A stretch of 64,000 nucleotides of DNA, from assembly GCA_020796225.1 (NCBI GenBank), contig CM036767.1, positions 15,840,427 through 15,904,426 of the forward strand, written 5' to 3'. This document shows, in pieces, positions 48,345 through 60,308 of this stretch. The translations under genes were made by a program, and so were the position numbers. The notes below the pieces were generated by a model. That model worked only from the letters and a program-made list of their open reading frames with translations. It had not been told where the DNA came from and did no database searches. This DNA comes from Arion vulgaris (taxonomy: Eukaryota; Mollusca; Gastropoda; Stylommatophora; Arionidae). Numbering within the stretch: the first letter of the stretch is position 1; each line of letters starts with the position of its first letter.

Positions 48345-48690
48345 GGGATTGTCAAACTATTTTTTTACAGGACTTTTTTTAGACCAGGGGTTGACAAATG
48401 TTTTTTGTACACAGGACATCTTTAGACCAGGGCTTGTCAATATTTTTTTTTGCACAGGACTTCTTTAGACCAGGGGTTGTCAAATTATATTTTTGTACAC
48501 AGGACTTCTTTAGACCAGGGTTGCCAATTTTTATTTTACACAAGACTTCTTTAGACCAGGGTTGGCAAAACTTTGTTTTACACAGGACTTCTTTAGATCA
48601 GGGGTTGTCAAATTATTTTTTTCACAGGACTTCTTTAGAACAGGGGTTGTCAAATTTTTTTTACACAGGACTTCTTTGGCAGGTTGGTAA
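48345..48690. repeat. ~42-bp array (about 8 copies) carrying a hAT-like terminus
   Basis: Each unit reads TTTAGACCAGGGGTTGTCAA, a T-rich stretch, then ACACAGGACTTC. CAGGGGTTG is a common hAT start, preceded each time by the same seven bases. The array looks like tandem amplification across one element's left junction. Confidence 0.8.
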
Positions 48691-48744
48691 AATCTATGAA
48701 CCCCATCTAAGAATTAGTTTTTTTAAAGGTATAAACAAGTATAC

Positions 48745-49085
48745 ATCATCATTTTGAGATGGTATTACAGAGTGGCAAACACAAAATCTGTGGATAAGAA
48801 ATGGACAGGAATCCATGATGGCCTAAGTCAGGAGAAGAAAATAAGCAATGAGCTGGGCATATCCAGTGGAACACATAACGTTATGTCGCTAGACAAGCAC
48901 TTGAGAGGAACTCGCAAGAAAATGGAAAAGTGGACATCCTAAACAGACCTGCAGACTGAGTTTTCTTGAGGAACTCAAAGATGCTGGACTATCCTGGGAA
49001 GCCACAAAGTCTATAATCAGAGACCGGGACAAGTGGAGGGCAACTGTTGAGGTGCTATGTTCCCGGAAGTGCGAAGGAAAATAAG
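48745..49085 (+). mobile_element. LINE 3' remnant
   Basis: Plus strand: MRWYYRVANTKSVDKKWTGI and, in other frames, the LDYPGKPQSL-type end. It parallels 13213-13640. Confidence 0.6.
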
Positions 49086-49399
49086 AAACATCCTTGTCTG
49101 TAGACATGGGGAAACACGTGAAAACAAAATACTGTAGTTTTACAACGTACAAAAACAATACATAGCAATGTTTTGACCAAAAGGCCTTTATCAAGCAAAG
49201 AATACAACAGTATTTTGTTTTCACGTGTTTCGCCATTGCTACATAGTTTTACTGCAGTCTTCCCTTATATCGAAATTACTTGTTTGTAGACAGGAAGATT
49301 TTGATAATGTATGATTCCTCAGCTGGTCTAATAACTGCCAAACTAGTGACAATATTTTGAGACGGCTGTAAACTTTATAATATAATACACAAATATCTC

Positions 49400-49735
49400 T
49401 GAAGAAAACTAGTAATGACAGAGATGAAGTGTCTACGCAGAATGATGGGAGCATCAAGAAGAGACCGGTTTAGAAATGAAGACATCAGGCAAAAGTGGCT
49501 ACAACATCAGAACTGAACTTAATCAAGAAACAACAAATTAAATGGTTCGGCTACATAAGCAGATTATCAACGAACAGTGTGCCTCAAAGAGCGATGCTGC
49601 AAAAAGCAAAAGGCAGTCAACGCAATTAGTAGAACTCAGAGATAACAGAGGCAACAAAAAGCACTATTTATAAAGCACACACAAAAGCCTGTTCTAGAAA
49701 TATCTTCGTATCCTGACGTTGAGTGGCAAAACAGA
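49400..49735 (+). mobile_element. LINE 3' remnant (SVPQRAMLQK)
   Basis: Plus strand: KKQQIKWFGYISRLSTNSVP then QRAMLQKAKGSQ. It is the single-copy counterpart of the triplicated block at 14992-15090. Confidence 0.7.
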
Positions 49736-49924
49736 GAGAAAGAAGAAGACACAAAGATCTCTACTTTACGTTGATAATAAAGTTACATGTACAGCTAATA
49801 CTATTTGTGGTTTATTGTCTACATTCATACTTGATTGAAATGCTAATTTTGAGGGTAGAAGGTAGTGGAAAAAATAATTTAATATTGTTCTCAAGCACGA
49901 TCCCAGACCCCTTGAATCTAAAAT

Positions 49925-49930
49925 TTTATT
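49925..49930 (-). terminator. Candidate polyadenylation signal of the tetraspanin gene
   Basis: AATAAA on the minus strand, 279 bp after the tetraspanin stop codon. It is the nearest canonical hexamer, but no transcript evidence is available. Confidence 0.3.
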
Positions 49931-49944
49931 TTCATCCATAACCC

Positions 49945-50160
49945 AACCCAACCTCCACATCTACAATCGGGGTCTATGGATCCTATATTAAGATCCCCTG
50001 CTCTAGATGATGTTTGATTCATCTCTCTTGTATTGGTTAATTAAATCACAGACTTCTTGAAGTTGACATCTTAACCTTGTCCATAACCCACCCCAAACTT
50101 CACACTTACACTAAGAGGGTCTATGGATCCCATATTAAGATCCCCTACTCTAGACAAAAT
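49945..50160. repeat. Direct pair of element-like ends in the tetraspanin 3' region
   Basis: On the minus strand TCTAGAGCAGGGGATCTTAA and ATATGGGATCCATAGACC occur twice, near 50000 and 50155, about 155 bp apart. CAGGGGATC resembles a hAT start and TCTAGAG the flank. They may form part of the 3' UTR. Confidence 0.5.
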
Positions 50161-50208
50161 GTGTGATCCAGCAGTCCAAGTTTTGGTTGACTAGATCACA
50201 GCCCTGTG

Positions 50209-50397
50209 TCAAAGAGTCCACTTGGCCCGTTCCGCATGGATGTCACTGCGAAGATTCTGAGCAAAGCAAATTCCAAGAATCTGCAAGAGAGCCATGCCGA
50301 CTGCAAACCCTGCTACTGGGATGAGATTTGTCTCGAGCCACTTCTCTCCTGATGGTATACAACCAATGGTGTAGATCTTTGTGCCTCTATCAAATTC
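50209..50397 (-). CDS. Tetraspanin last exon: TM4 and C-terminus
   Basis: GACTGCAG|GAATTTG ... ACTCTT TGA, 62 codons and the stop. EFDRGTKIYTIGCIPSGEKW is followed by TM4 (AGFAVGMALLQILGICFA) and the tail QNLRSDIHAERAKWTL. Confidence 0.96.
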   Translation of the reverse strand, partial: EFDRGTKIYTIGCIPSGEKWLETNLIPVAGFAVGMALLQILGICFAQNLRSDIHAERAKWTL

Positions 50398-53300
50398 CTG
50401 CAGTCAAAGAGAATAACAGTCAGAAACAATAAAGACAACTAGTATTATGAAGTTGCTATTTACCACTAAGTAGTAAGTTACCACTAAGTAGATCCACATA
50501 AGCCTCTGGAGGTTAGAAACTTCAATAGATGACATCCCATCATACCGAAACCTGCCATTTTGGATCTTCAGAAGCATCGACTGAGTCAGATACAACAACG
50601 GCCCCAGTAAATGTAGTTCCAGAGACCAACTGGAGGGCAGCAGTAATGGCCTCAACCTCCATCCTCATACTAGAAGTAGTTGTCCTGTATGCTCCACTTC
50701 GCTCTACAACAATCCCTACCATGTCGCTCACCAAGAAACCCCAGCCTGAATTCTTACCCGATGCCCTGACCCATCGATATAAACAACATCATCATCACTT
50801 GCATTATCTTCTATCAGCTGCTTAACTGCAAGATCAGCCTTCATGTTGCACCAATCTTCTCAATATCTTCCAAGAGTAATGATAACGTTGCAGTAGATGG
50901 TCATGCTACGATCTATTGGGATCCATTCTTCGCTCTTTTGGTAGGGTTGCAACTATGGTCAACTGGCAAATTGTTCTTTCAGCCTGGGGCATCCATGACA
51001 TGCTCCACTTGATTCTCTTGCCATAACATTAGTTTTCTTGTGCAGTATATGTCTCTTATCCACAATAACTTGCATATATGTTTTAGCTTGGGGGATAGTA
51101 TAACCAGTTTCTAAGATTTCACTAATTGGCATGGGATAAAACTTACTCAAAACTAGTAATCTTGGGGCTGAAATGTAATTAGAGCAAATACAAGTAGGTG
51201 CCCCATAAGCACTGATATGCACAGCAGTCAGTGTGAAGACTGTCATGGACTAGGGAGGCCAATCCGAATAATATCAGGCATGTTGAAAATGAGAAGAGAA
51301 GAATTTTAAATTATTATACTAAATTTAGGCATGGGAGAAGTGGATCAGAAATCAAAGGTAGTTAACATTTAAGAGAAAGTAGGGACACAAAGTGGAGCTG
51401 CATGAGATGGCTAAAGATGGGAAGACTTGACATGAGTTGGTTGAGGGCCTATACCCTAATCTGGGTTAAAAAGGCAGAGAGATAGAGAGAGACAGAGAGA
51501 TAGAGAGAGACAGACAAACAAAGTGGAGCATCTGGCAGAATAGATTAGAGCGTTGGCATAAATTCGGGAGACCCAGGTTAAATCCTAAAGTCCAAGGAGT
51601 TTTTTTCTGTCTGGGCAAAATGAAAAAATCCTAACCTGAACAGTTTTGCAGTGACTGCACTAGCCATGCAGCCATTGAATTCGACAGGCATTTGTTCCCG
51701 ACCCCCCAACCCCACATCACCCTAAAAGCGGTAACACAGGCAGTAAAGACAGATCAGATCAGTATGCACACAAAAAGTTGTTAGAAAAAGAAAAACAGCA
51801 CTGCAAATAATCTAATATTTTATATCCCTGTGGTACAATGTGTTGTGGAAAATCCGAGGTGCACCATTTGACTATTTTGTGTAAATTTATATTTTTCCGT
51901 ACACAGTTATTTTTAAGTTGTATGGGTTAATTCGGGAGGCAAAAAAAGCATTTTAAAAAATATATATAAAATCATGTCCTCATTAAGAAACAAACATATA
52001 TATCTATATCTTATTATTTACTAATTTGAAGAAAACTGGACAACCTATTAGAATAACAAGGTTAAAATGTAGTAGAAGTAAAACTACAGGGTGTTCAACT
52101 TAAAAGCAGCCTGTGAATGGAGCTAATCTGGCATATATGTATGGAAATGAGAAGGTTCAGTTATGACGTAGTATAGGTCAAGGTTGTGTCATTGTAGTGC
52201 GGGAAGGGGCGATGAACAAATGTGACGTAGGACAAGCTAGTCAGAACCAGTTTAAATGGTAAACAGACGAGATGCAATGCGTACCTGGCAAATTTCTATT
52301 TATGACTGGGGCTGCTTTTAAGTTGAACACCCTGTAGTAAGACCTGTACAAGGGAAACAACTCGAATGGCACAGTGTACAGTGAACGGCGTTCAACGAAA
52401 TATGCTGTAGCGTAGTGTGCAACAATTGGCATGGAATGAGTTATAAATACTTACACGTTCTGTTTTCATCATTTCAAATCCACAGTGTCTATTCCTCAGC
52501 TCTACCTGGTAAAGAGAATCACAAAACAAATTTATACTTTCACTATTTTTGCTTTGTTTTTTACTGAAAAGGATGATTCTTATATTGATTAATTGATTGA
52601 TGATGCTTGTCCATCACGGGTGATGATGACCACACAATTGATTGATAAAATCATCATCATTGCACTTAGTGAGTGACCATATGTGCTCTGATCTCTTTCT
52701 GACACAGGAATGTCTCAGCAGCAGTGCATGAACTCCGGAACAACGGCGAGGTCCCGATGTATTTTAGAAGACGATGAACATATTGTGTAGAAATTTTATT
52801 TTCAAATTTTTCTAATGAATTTTGTCAGAGCAGCGGTTTTCCAGTCTTCTCTTCTCAATTTCAAACAATATTTGCATGAAGGTTTGCTTACCTTCTCACC
52901 AGTGTCCCTTGTCATTCAGGAGAGCTTTACTTCAACTTCAGTGGTACTTGCAATTTAGATCTTCAAGTAAAGGATCAGATTTTCCTATAGTCCCAATGCG
53001 TACACAAAATATTTGGCCAAAGCTGGACTCGAATACCAGAATTTCCAAAGCATATGGTCCATAGTGTAGAGTGTTATCAACTATTACATCAACATCATCA
53101 AATAGCTTGTCCAAAACAGAACTTTACCACCCCAACAGTCCTTCGGAATTTCTCTCTCGTAGGCCAGATGTCCCACCTCTGCAGCTGTCATGCTCAAACC
53201 ATCAGTTACATCCTGAATCCATCTTCTCCATGGTCTTCCTCTTCTCCGGGATGCCTCCTTCCGTAATGGTCTTCTCCAGCCCTTGGTGTCTTTTTATATG

Positions 53301-56300
53301 TCCAAAATACTTCAATTTTCTCTTTCTTATTTGTAGCATCAGTTATCTTCTTTGATTTTGAATTCTTTCTGTATAGATCTATTTGTTCTCTTCTTTGTCC
53401 ATGATATACGGAGGACTCTTCTGTAACATGTATAAACTAATACATACTTGTCCCTATTTTGACATATATATAAGTATTGATTGATTGATTGATGATAGGA
53501 CCATCATCATTGCATTTAGTGAGTAATCATGTGTTCTCTGATCTCTTTCTTACACAGGAAGATCTCAGCGGCAGTGCACTACTCCGCAGGAACGGCAAGC
53601 ATCCCCGGTGTAATTTTGAAGATGGTGAAGATATTTTTGTAGGAATTTTAATTTTAATGTTCTCTTATAAATTTTGCCCAGACAGCGGCTTTCCAGTCTG
53701 CTCGATTTTGAACTTCCAAGTGTTCTTTTACGTGCTCATATTGAACACAGGATTTACATTTTATCGTCAGTCTCTGATAGGACTAGGAACTCGATCTCAC
53801 TTACACTGATATCAGGGATCTCTGGAAAAATACCCAGATGACTCAACGAGGGAGTGAACCTGGTACCTTTGGCACGAGAGACAAGCATCAAACCTCTATG
53901 CCACAGAGATCCCCTTTTATATATATATATAAGTATATATAGGGACAGAGCCATGTAGGTAAAGCCGGTGCAGTAAAGTAAATCCTTTGCAATCTTATGA
54001 TGAAGTCAACTGTTTCTGGAGCTCATCTCTCTCTGGTGCCATGTAGTTTTGAATGTAGTGTCGAGTTGTAGGGCCAGCATTCTTTTCTAGGGAGTACATA
54101 CAGGTAACAGCCTGGCATGACATGTTCTGTGGTTTGATCAGTAGTGCCAAAGGAACACAGAGGGGATGGGGACAATCGTAGCCTATGTTGATGTTTGTTC
54201 AGTCTGTTATGTCCTGTCCTGAGTTGGAAGATGACAGTCTGTCCTTGTCTGTCGAGTGTGTGGTAGTCATCATTGGATAGCTATATTCTAATAAACATAT
54301 ACTAACCCGTGAATCCAGTTTACAGCAAGAATAAGGCACCCCACAAGCCTCAACACCCGGAGATGAGCAGTTGAAATAGATATTTGACTCCCAGTCTCTG
54401 TAGTTTTGTACTCCGCAGCAGCTCAACTGAGGATCATAGATACGAAACAGCAATTACAACATTTGATTGCATTCATTTAAATAAACTTGTGCAATAATTA
54501 TCAAATAGTTTGTCTTGAGTAGAACTTTGCCACATTAACAGTCCTTCTGAATTTTTCTCTCTCTCATAGGCCGGATGTCCTGTCTTTGCAGTAGCCATGC
54601 TCAAACCATTAGTTACATCTTGAATCCATCTTCTCCGTGGTCTTCCTCTTGCCAGGATGCCTCCTTCCATGATGGTCTTTTCCAGCCCTTCGTGTAAACT
54701 TATATGTCCAAAATACTTCAATTTTCTCATTCTTATTTGTAGCATTAGCCAGTTTTCTTTAATTTTGTGTTATTTCTAGATAGATATATCGCCCGAGTGG
54801 TTACCGGGCCCAAATTTGGGGTGTAAAGAATAGAACCACTGTTACCTGCCACCATGTCGTAAGAGGCGACTAAGGAGGTTTGGCTGAAATCGAATGCATG
54901 TGTCCGCTAGGGAATGCTAACCCAAAACAAATGATTGCAGAAAACGGATGCAACAGGCCGATAAGGCGCATAACATGGTGCAACGACCCCTCACAATGAG
55001 GAATGGGATAACGGATTCTATGGTCGCTAATCTGCCTCTGAGATTTAGCCACGCAGTAAGAATATCGGACCTACCATTACGATGGTGGCCAAAACTTACT
55101 GCGGGAAGAGGTCGGCACAAACGGGAAGCAGAAATCATAGAATTATATCCTACAGAACTGCCCCCAGTATGCAGACTTGAGAAGAAAGAGGTGGCCCACT
55201 TACACCAGCGTCCAAGAAAAAATGTATGCCATGGCTGATAATCTGAAGCAGACGGCTGCCTTTATTAGAGAATCCTAAATCCCAATCTAGTGAGAATGCA
55301 GAAGAAGAAGAAGAAGATAGATCTATTTGTTCTCTTCTCTATCCTTGATATACGAAGGACTCTAATGTAACACTTATACTTAAAAGAGCATATCAAAATC
55401 AATATACCCAATCCTGTTGTACCCAGTCCACTAGGTTCTTGAGGTCAAGGTCGTCCCTGTAGTTTACTATCATGTTTGTTACCTGTGACTGAATTGAATC
55501 TTTGACCTGAAATGGAAGATGACAATATTCAATGTACGACAAATAGAATAAGACATCAATATTCAATATATCTGATGAATGTTAGATAGAGAGAATCTCC
55601 TTCTTTTATTTGAATGTTCCATATTGACCACTTGTTAACCACTCTGTGTGATTTGTATGTGATCCAAGGCTAAGAGCGATTATACGTTGTGCATACCGCA
55701 GTCTCATCTTATCTGCCTACAACTAGGCCAGCACATCCGATTTCTGCGACGCTTTTTATTTACTAGGGTAGCTTCCTAGGTCCTACATCAGTCGCTTCTT
55801 ACGACATGCCATGTAGGTCGCAGTGGTACTATTCTTTGTTTCCCTTGCGGGCTCTAGCACCACATAGGCGGACAGCGAGAATGAAAGTATGTCTGTTCTT
55901 TCATTGCAAAAATATACAAGCACAAACAAATTATCACATGTCTTTGTGCAAACACTGTTTGATTGAATCTAACCTGATTATTCTGTGTTCAACAGACAAT
56001 GCTGTTTATGAAAGACACAGCTTAGTGAAGCTTTTATTTTTAGAGCTAGCTGGTTGTGTTTTCAAAAACTCTTGGCTGTAGAGCTAGGCAATAGGTACCG
56101 CAAGAAAAAAGGGTTTGTGGTTCGAATCTTGTGTTTGGTAATCTTTTTCAGAAAATCCTAATACTTGTTCACTATCAATTTATTGATCATATTCATTGGT
56201 ACCAGTGCTTCCCGTGGGGGTTCTTCAAATTTCTTATTCTCTTATCTCAATATTCAATGTATGACAAATAGATTAAAATATATTAATAATAAATATATCT

Positions 56301-59300
56301 GTTCTTCTTCTTCTTTGTGTTCGTTCTTTACGACCAATTTAATCACTCTTTGTAATATGTTTGATCTTTGCCAAGAACATGTATACGTTTCACATTGGTT
56401 TGGTAGGCCCCTAAAGCATAGACTTCTACACACTTAGGACACATGCATTCGATTTCAGCCAAACCTCCTTAGTCACCTCTTATGACATGCATGGCAGGTA
56501 ACAGTGGTTCTATTCTTTACACCCAAATTTGGGCCCGGTAACCACTCCGCGAATGTATCTGCTAAATGTTAGAGATAATGAAAGCCTGTCTGATCTTTTG
56601 TTTCAGAAAACATCTGCATGTCTAGCACAGTAGCTCCATGTAAGCCCTCAGAGGTTGAGAGTGTTATCAATATAAGGAAAAACTGCATTAAAACTACGTA
56701 AAACCAAGCAAACCCAAAGACTGGTCCTGTCTAGGGAAGCTACCTGGCCAGCAATTGCGGAATGCGGGAGGGCCATTTAGAATCAGGACTGTTTCATTCT
56801 GGACACGACTTTGCTAGTGCATTTCCATCATGTTTGGTCGGGTATTTTCCAGCTTTGTTTGCCAAGCTACTGAGTTAGTGCTTAAGCAACGCTGTGAGCT
56901 ATGAATGTTACATGGAATGCTTTTTGCTGTGTCAACCGTGCGTTTGTTGTGGATATTCAGAAAATGGCAGACAGCGGTTATGACGAACCGACTCAATCTG
57001 TCGTATGCAGTGATATTGTGTGTGCAGAAAGCTGGATTTTGTTGTGATTGATGTTCCTTCAACATGAATTGCAAGTCAAGTGATGAACAGTTTTGTGTTG
57101 ACCCTTTAGCGATGGCCATATGCATTTATGCGGTGCAGGTTGTTTTTGTATGTACGGCTGTTTCATTCTGGAATTTGTTCACACAGGATAGTTGTTAGTA
57201 TTTTGTGTGATTTTCATTGGCACAGAAACGGAGCAATTATGGGGTGACCCGTTGCAGTGAAGTTCGAACCGTACATATGAACTATAAAAAGCATTGCAGA
57301 AATCGGATGTGCTAGCCTACTTGTAGGCGCATAACTGACACAACGTACAATTGCTCTTAGGCTCAGATCACATACAAATCACACAGAGTGGTTTAACAAG
57401 TGGTTGATATGGAGCATTTGAAGAAGAACCCTTTGCCTCCCACTTCAGTGCCCACATTGCGATTCTTTGATCATTTCTTCTCAGGGAATGTAGGACACAC
57501 ACATCCTAATTTCTACCAATGGCCGACCAATCACATGCGACCAAAACAAAAACAAAAAAAATAAATAAAGTACAGTACAAACCCAGTCCTTATAGACAAA
57601 TCCCAGAATTCCAGTCAAAAGTTCAGTGATGAATATAATTCCTAATGATATCATGAACTGAAATCAAATATATAATAATAAAAATAGATGGTGTATTATT
57701 GCAAGAAAACAAACTCATCAAAATGTTGATACATCTTGATATGTTTTGATTATCTTGATGATAACAACCGGATATATAGTGCTTCTTCTTCTCTTCCACC
57801 ATTTACTTCTTTATAGAAATGTGTGATCTTGTGTGTGCTTGTTCTAATGCACTTTGTAAGCAGTTATTCATTTTCTTAAGGCTGTTCTTGATGCCATTGC
57901 TCCATCTTTTGCATGGTCTTCCTCTTGCTCTGTACTCATTATACTTTTTCTGTGTGGTTCTCTGTGGTAGGCGATATCAGGGCATTCTTGTCAGGTGTCC
58001 AAACCATTTAATATGTTGTTCTTTTATGAATTGCATGACTGGTTTCCCATCCAGACATCTGGTTTCTTCATTTCTAATTTTGTCTCTTATTGTTACACCT
58101 GCAGCTCTTGTAAGGCAGCTCATCTCCGTCATTATAATTTTCCGCTCATTAGCTGCTGCTATCGGCCATATTTGACTCTGATATATACAGCTAACACAGA
58201 GAATATTTAGAAAATAATTGCAAAGATCTAATGATTCAAGTAAAAACGCAACACTGGGATCTGTTGGTGTCACTTTTTACAGAAGATATACTAACTCCTT
58301 GTGGACCAAACGCTACACTACGTGGCTTTGGATTGGCAACTTTTTTACCAGGAGCCACACTAAAGGGCGTTTTTTATTCTAAAGTCAATTGACTTGTAAA
58401 AACATAGCTTTTGCACTGGTCCACTAAGAGTTAACGAATTCAGGAGAAGTGATGAAATCAGAGAAATGTCTGGTCAACCACTAGTAACAACTGTTATAAG
58501 AATGAGAAGATGGAGATATGTTGGACATACCTTGAGAAGAAATGTCTGGTCAACCACTAGTAACAACTGTTATAAGAAAGAGAAGATGGAGATATGTTGG
58601 ACATACCTTGAGAAGAAATGACCAACGAATATCAAAGCAGGCATTGAAGTGGGATGCAGAGGGTTTCATAAAGAGAGGACGACCTAAGGAGATCATGAAA
58701 CAAACTTTGCTAAGAGAGGCAAGAAATATCGTGACCATACTGGTCCATGACCATAGTCATTGTCTCTATTACAGAGATCCTCTGCCTACCCTCATGAGTT
58801 TTGAGACTATAACCATAGTCCGCTGCTTCCTCACTCATCCACCACCTGCTCCCATGGCTTCCACGTGACCCTGTCGGGCGGGGTTGGGGCTAAACGGGTA
58901 CTCCACTTTGCCCAAGGGTGTCCCTTAGACTAGCAGAGGGAAGGGGGCGCCTCACATCTCCTTTGAAAGAGGTTTACCTCTACCCCAAAGGGATTGAGAA
59001 ATTATTAGGGGAAGTGCAAGATAAAAGCGAAAAACAAAATATATATCGCAAAGTGGTCACACACAAAATTATGACAACGGATAAAACGAACATGACAAAT
59101 GATATTTTATCAATGGAGAGAAAGTAGAAAATGTGAACAGTTTTGAATATCTTGGTTCACTGCTAACAACAGATGGAAATGTGATGAAGGAAATTAAAAG
59201 AAGAACAAACATGGCTTTACAAAAAACAGTATGGAATGGAACTGAAAGGAAAATAAAGTTCAGAATACTAAGAGCATGCATATTCCCAATCGTAACGTAT

Positions 59301-60257
59301 GGGTGTGAAGCATGGACACTTAATAAAGCAGTGAAAAAACATATGTGCTTTTGAATATAAGTGTTACAGAAGAGTCCTTCCTATATCTTGGACAGAGAAG
59401 AGAACAAATAGATCTATCCAGAAAGAACTCAAAATCAAAGAAAATGTGGCTGATGCTACAAATAAGAAAGAGACAATTGAGATATTTTGGACATATAAAA
59501 AGACTTGATGGCTGGAGAAGTCCATCATGAAAGGAGGCATAACGGCAAAGAGTAGAAGAGGAAGACCACGGAGAAGATGGATTCAGGATGTAACTGATGG
59601 TTTGAACATGGCGGCAGCAGAGGCGGGACATCTGGCCTATGAGAGAGAGAGAAATTCAGGAGGACTGTTGGGGTGGCAAAGTTCTGCTCAGGGCAAGCTA
59701 TTTGATGATGATAGGAATATACCTACTATATGAATGTATTAGAATGATCAAATGCTATATATATCCTATATTAATGTATGGCTCGGAAACATGGACAATG
59801 AACAAGCAGTTAGAAGACAGAATTGATGCATTTGAGATGTGGATATATAGAAGAATAAGCAGAGTTTCATGGACAGAAAAACAGACAAATAAACAAGTTT
59901 TAGGAAAACTAGGCATGAAGAAACAATTATTAAGAGAAATAAAATTCAGACAAGTAAAGTATTTTGGGCACATAAAAGGCATGACACCATGATAAAACAT
60001 TTACTAGAGGGGAAGTTGAGGGAGGAAGAGCAAGAGGAAGACCGAGAGATAAGTGGAGGGAAACTTTAAGAAATGGACAGGTTACAGTCTGGCAGTGTGC
60101 AACACCAAGCGAAAGACAGAGGATGCTGGAGATTCATTGCAGCCAACCTTCGATGTGGAGACGGCACCTGATGATGATGAATGTATCTTTTATAGGAATA
60201 TATCCATTATAGGAATATAATCAATATAGAAATATATCAAAAATAGGGAAATACTTT

Positions 60258-60308
<51 letters not shown>

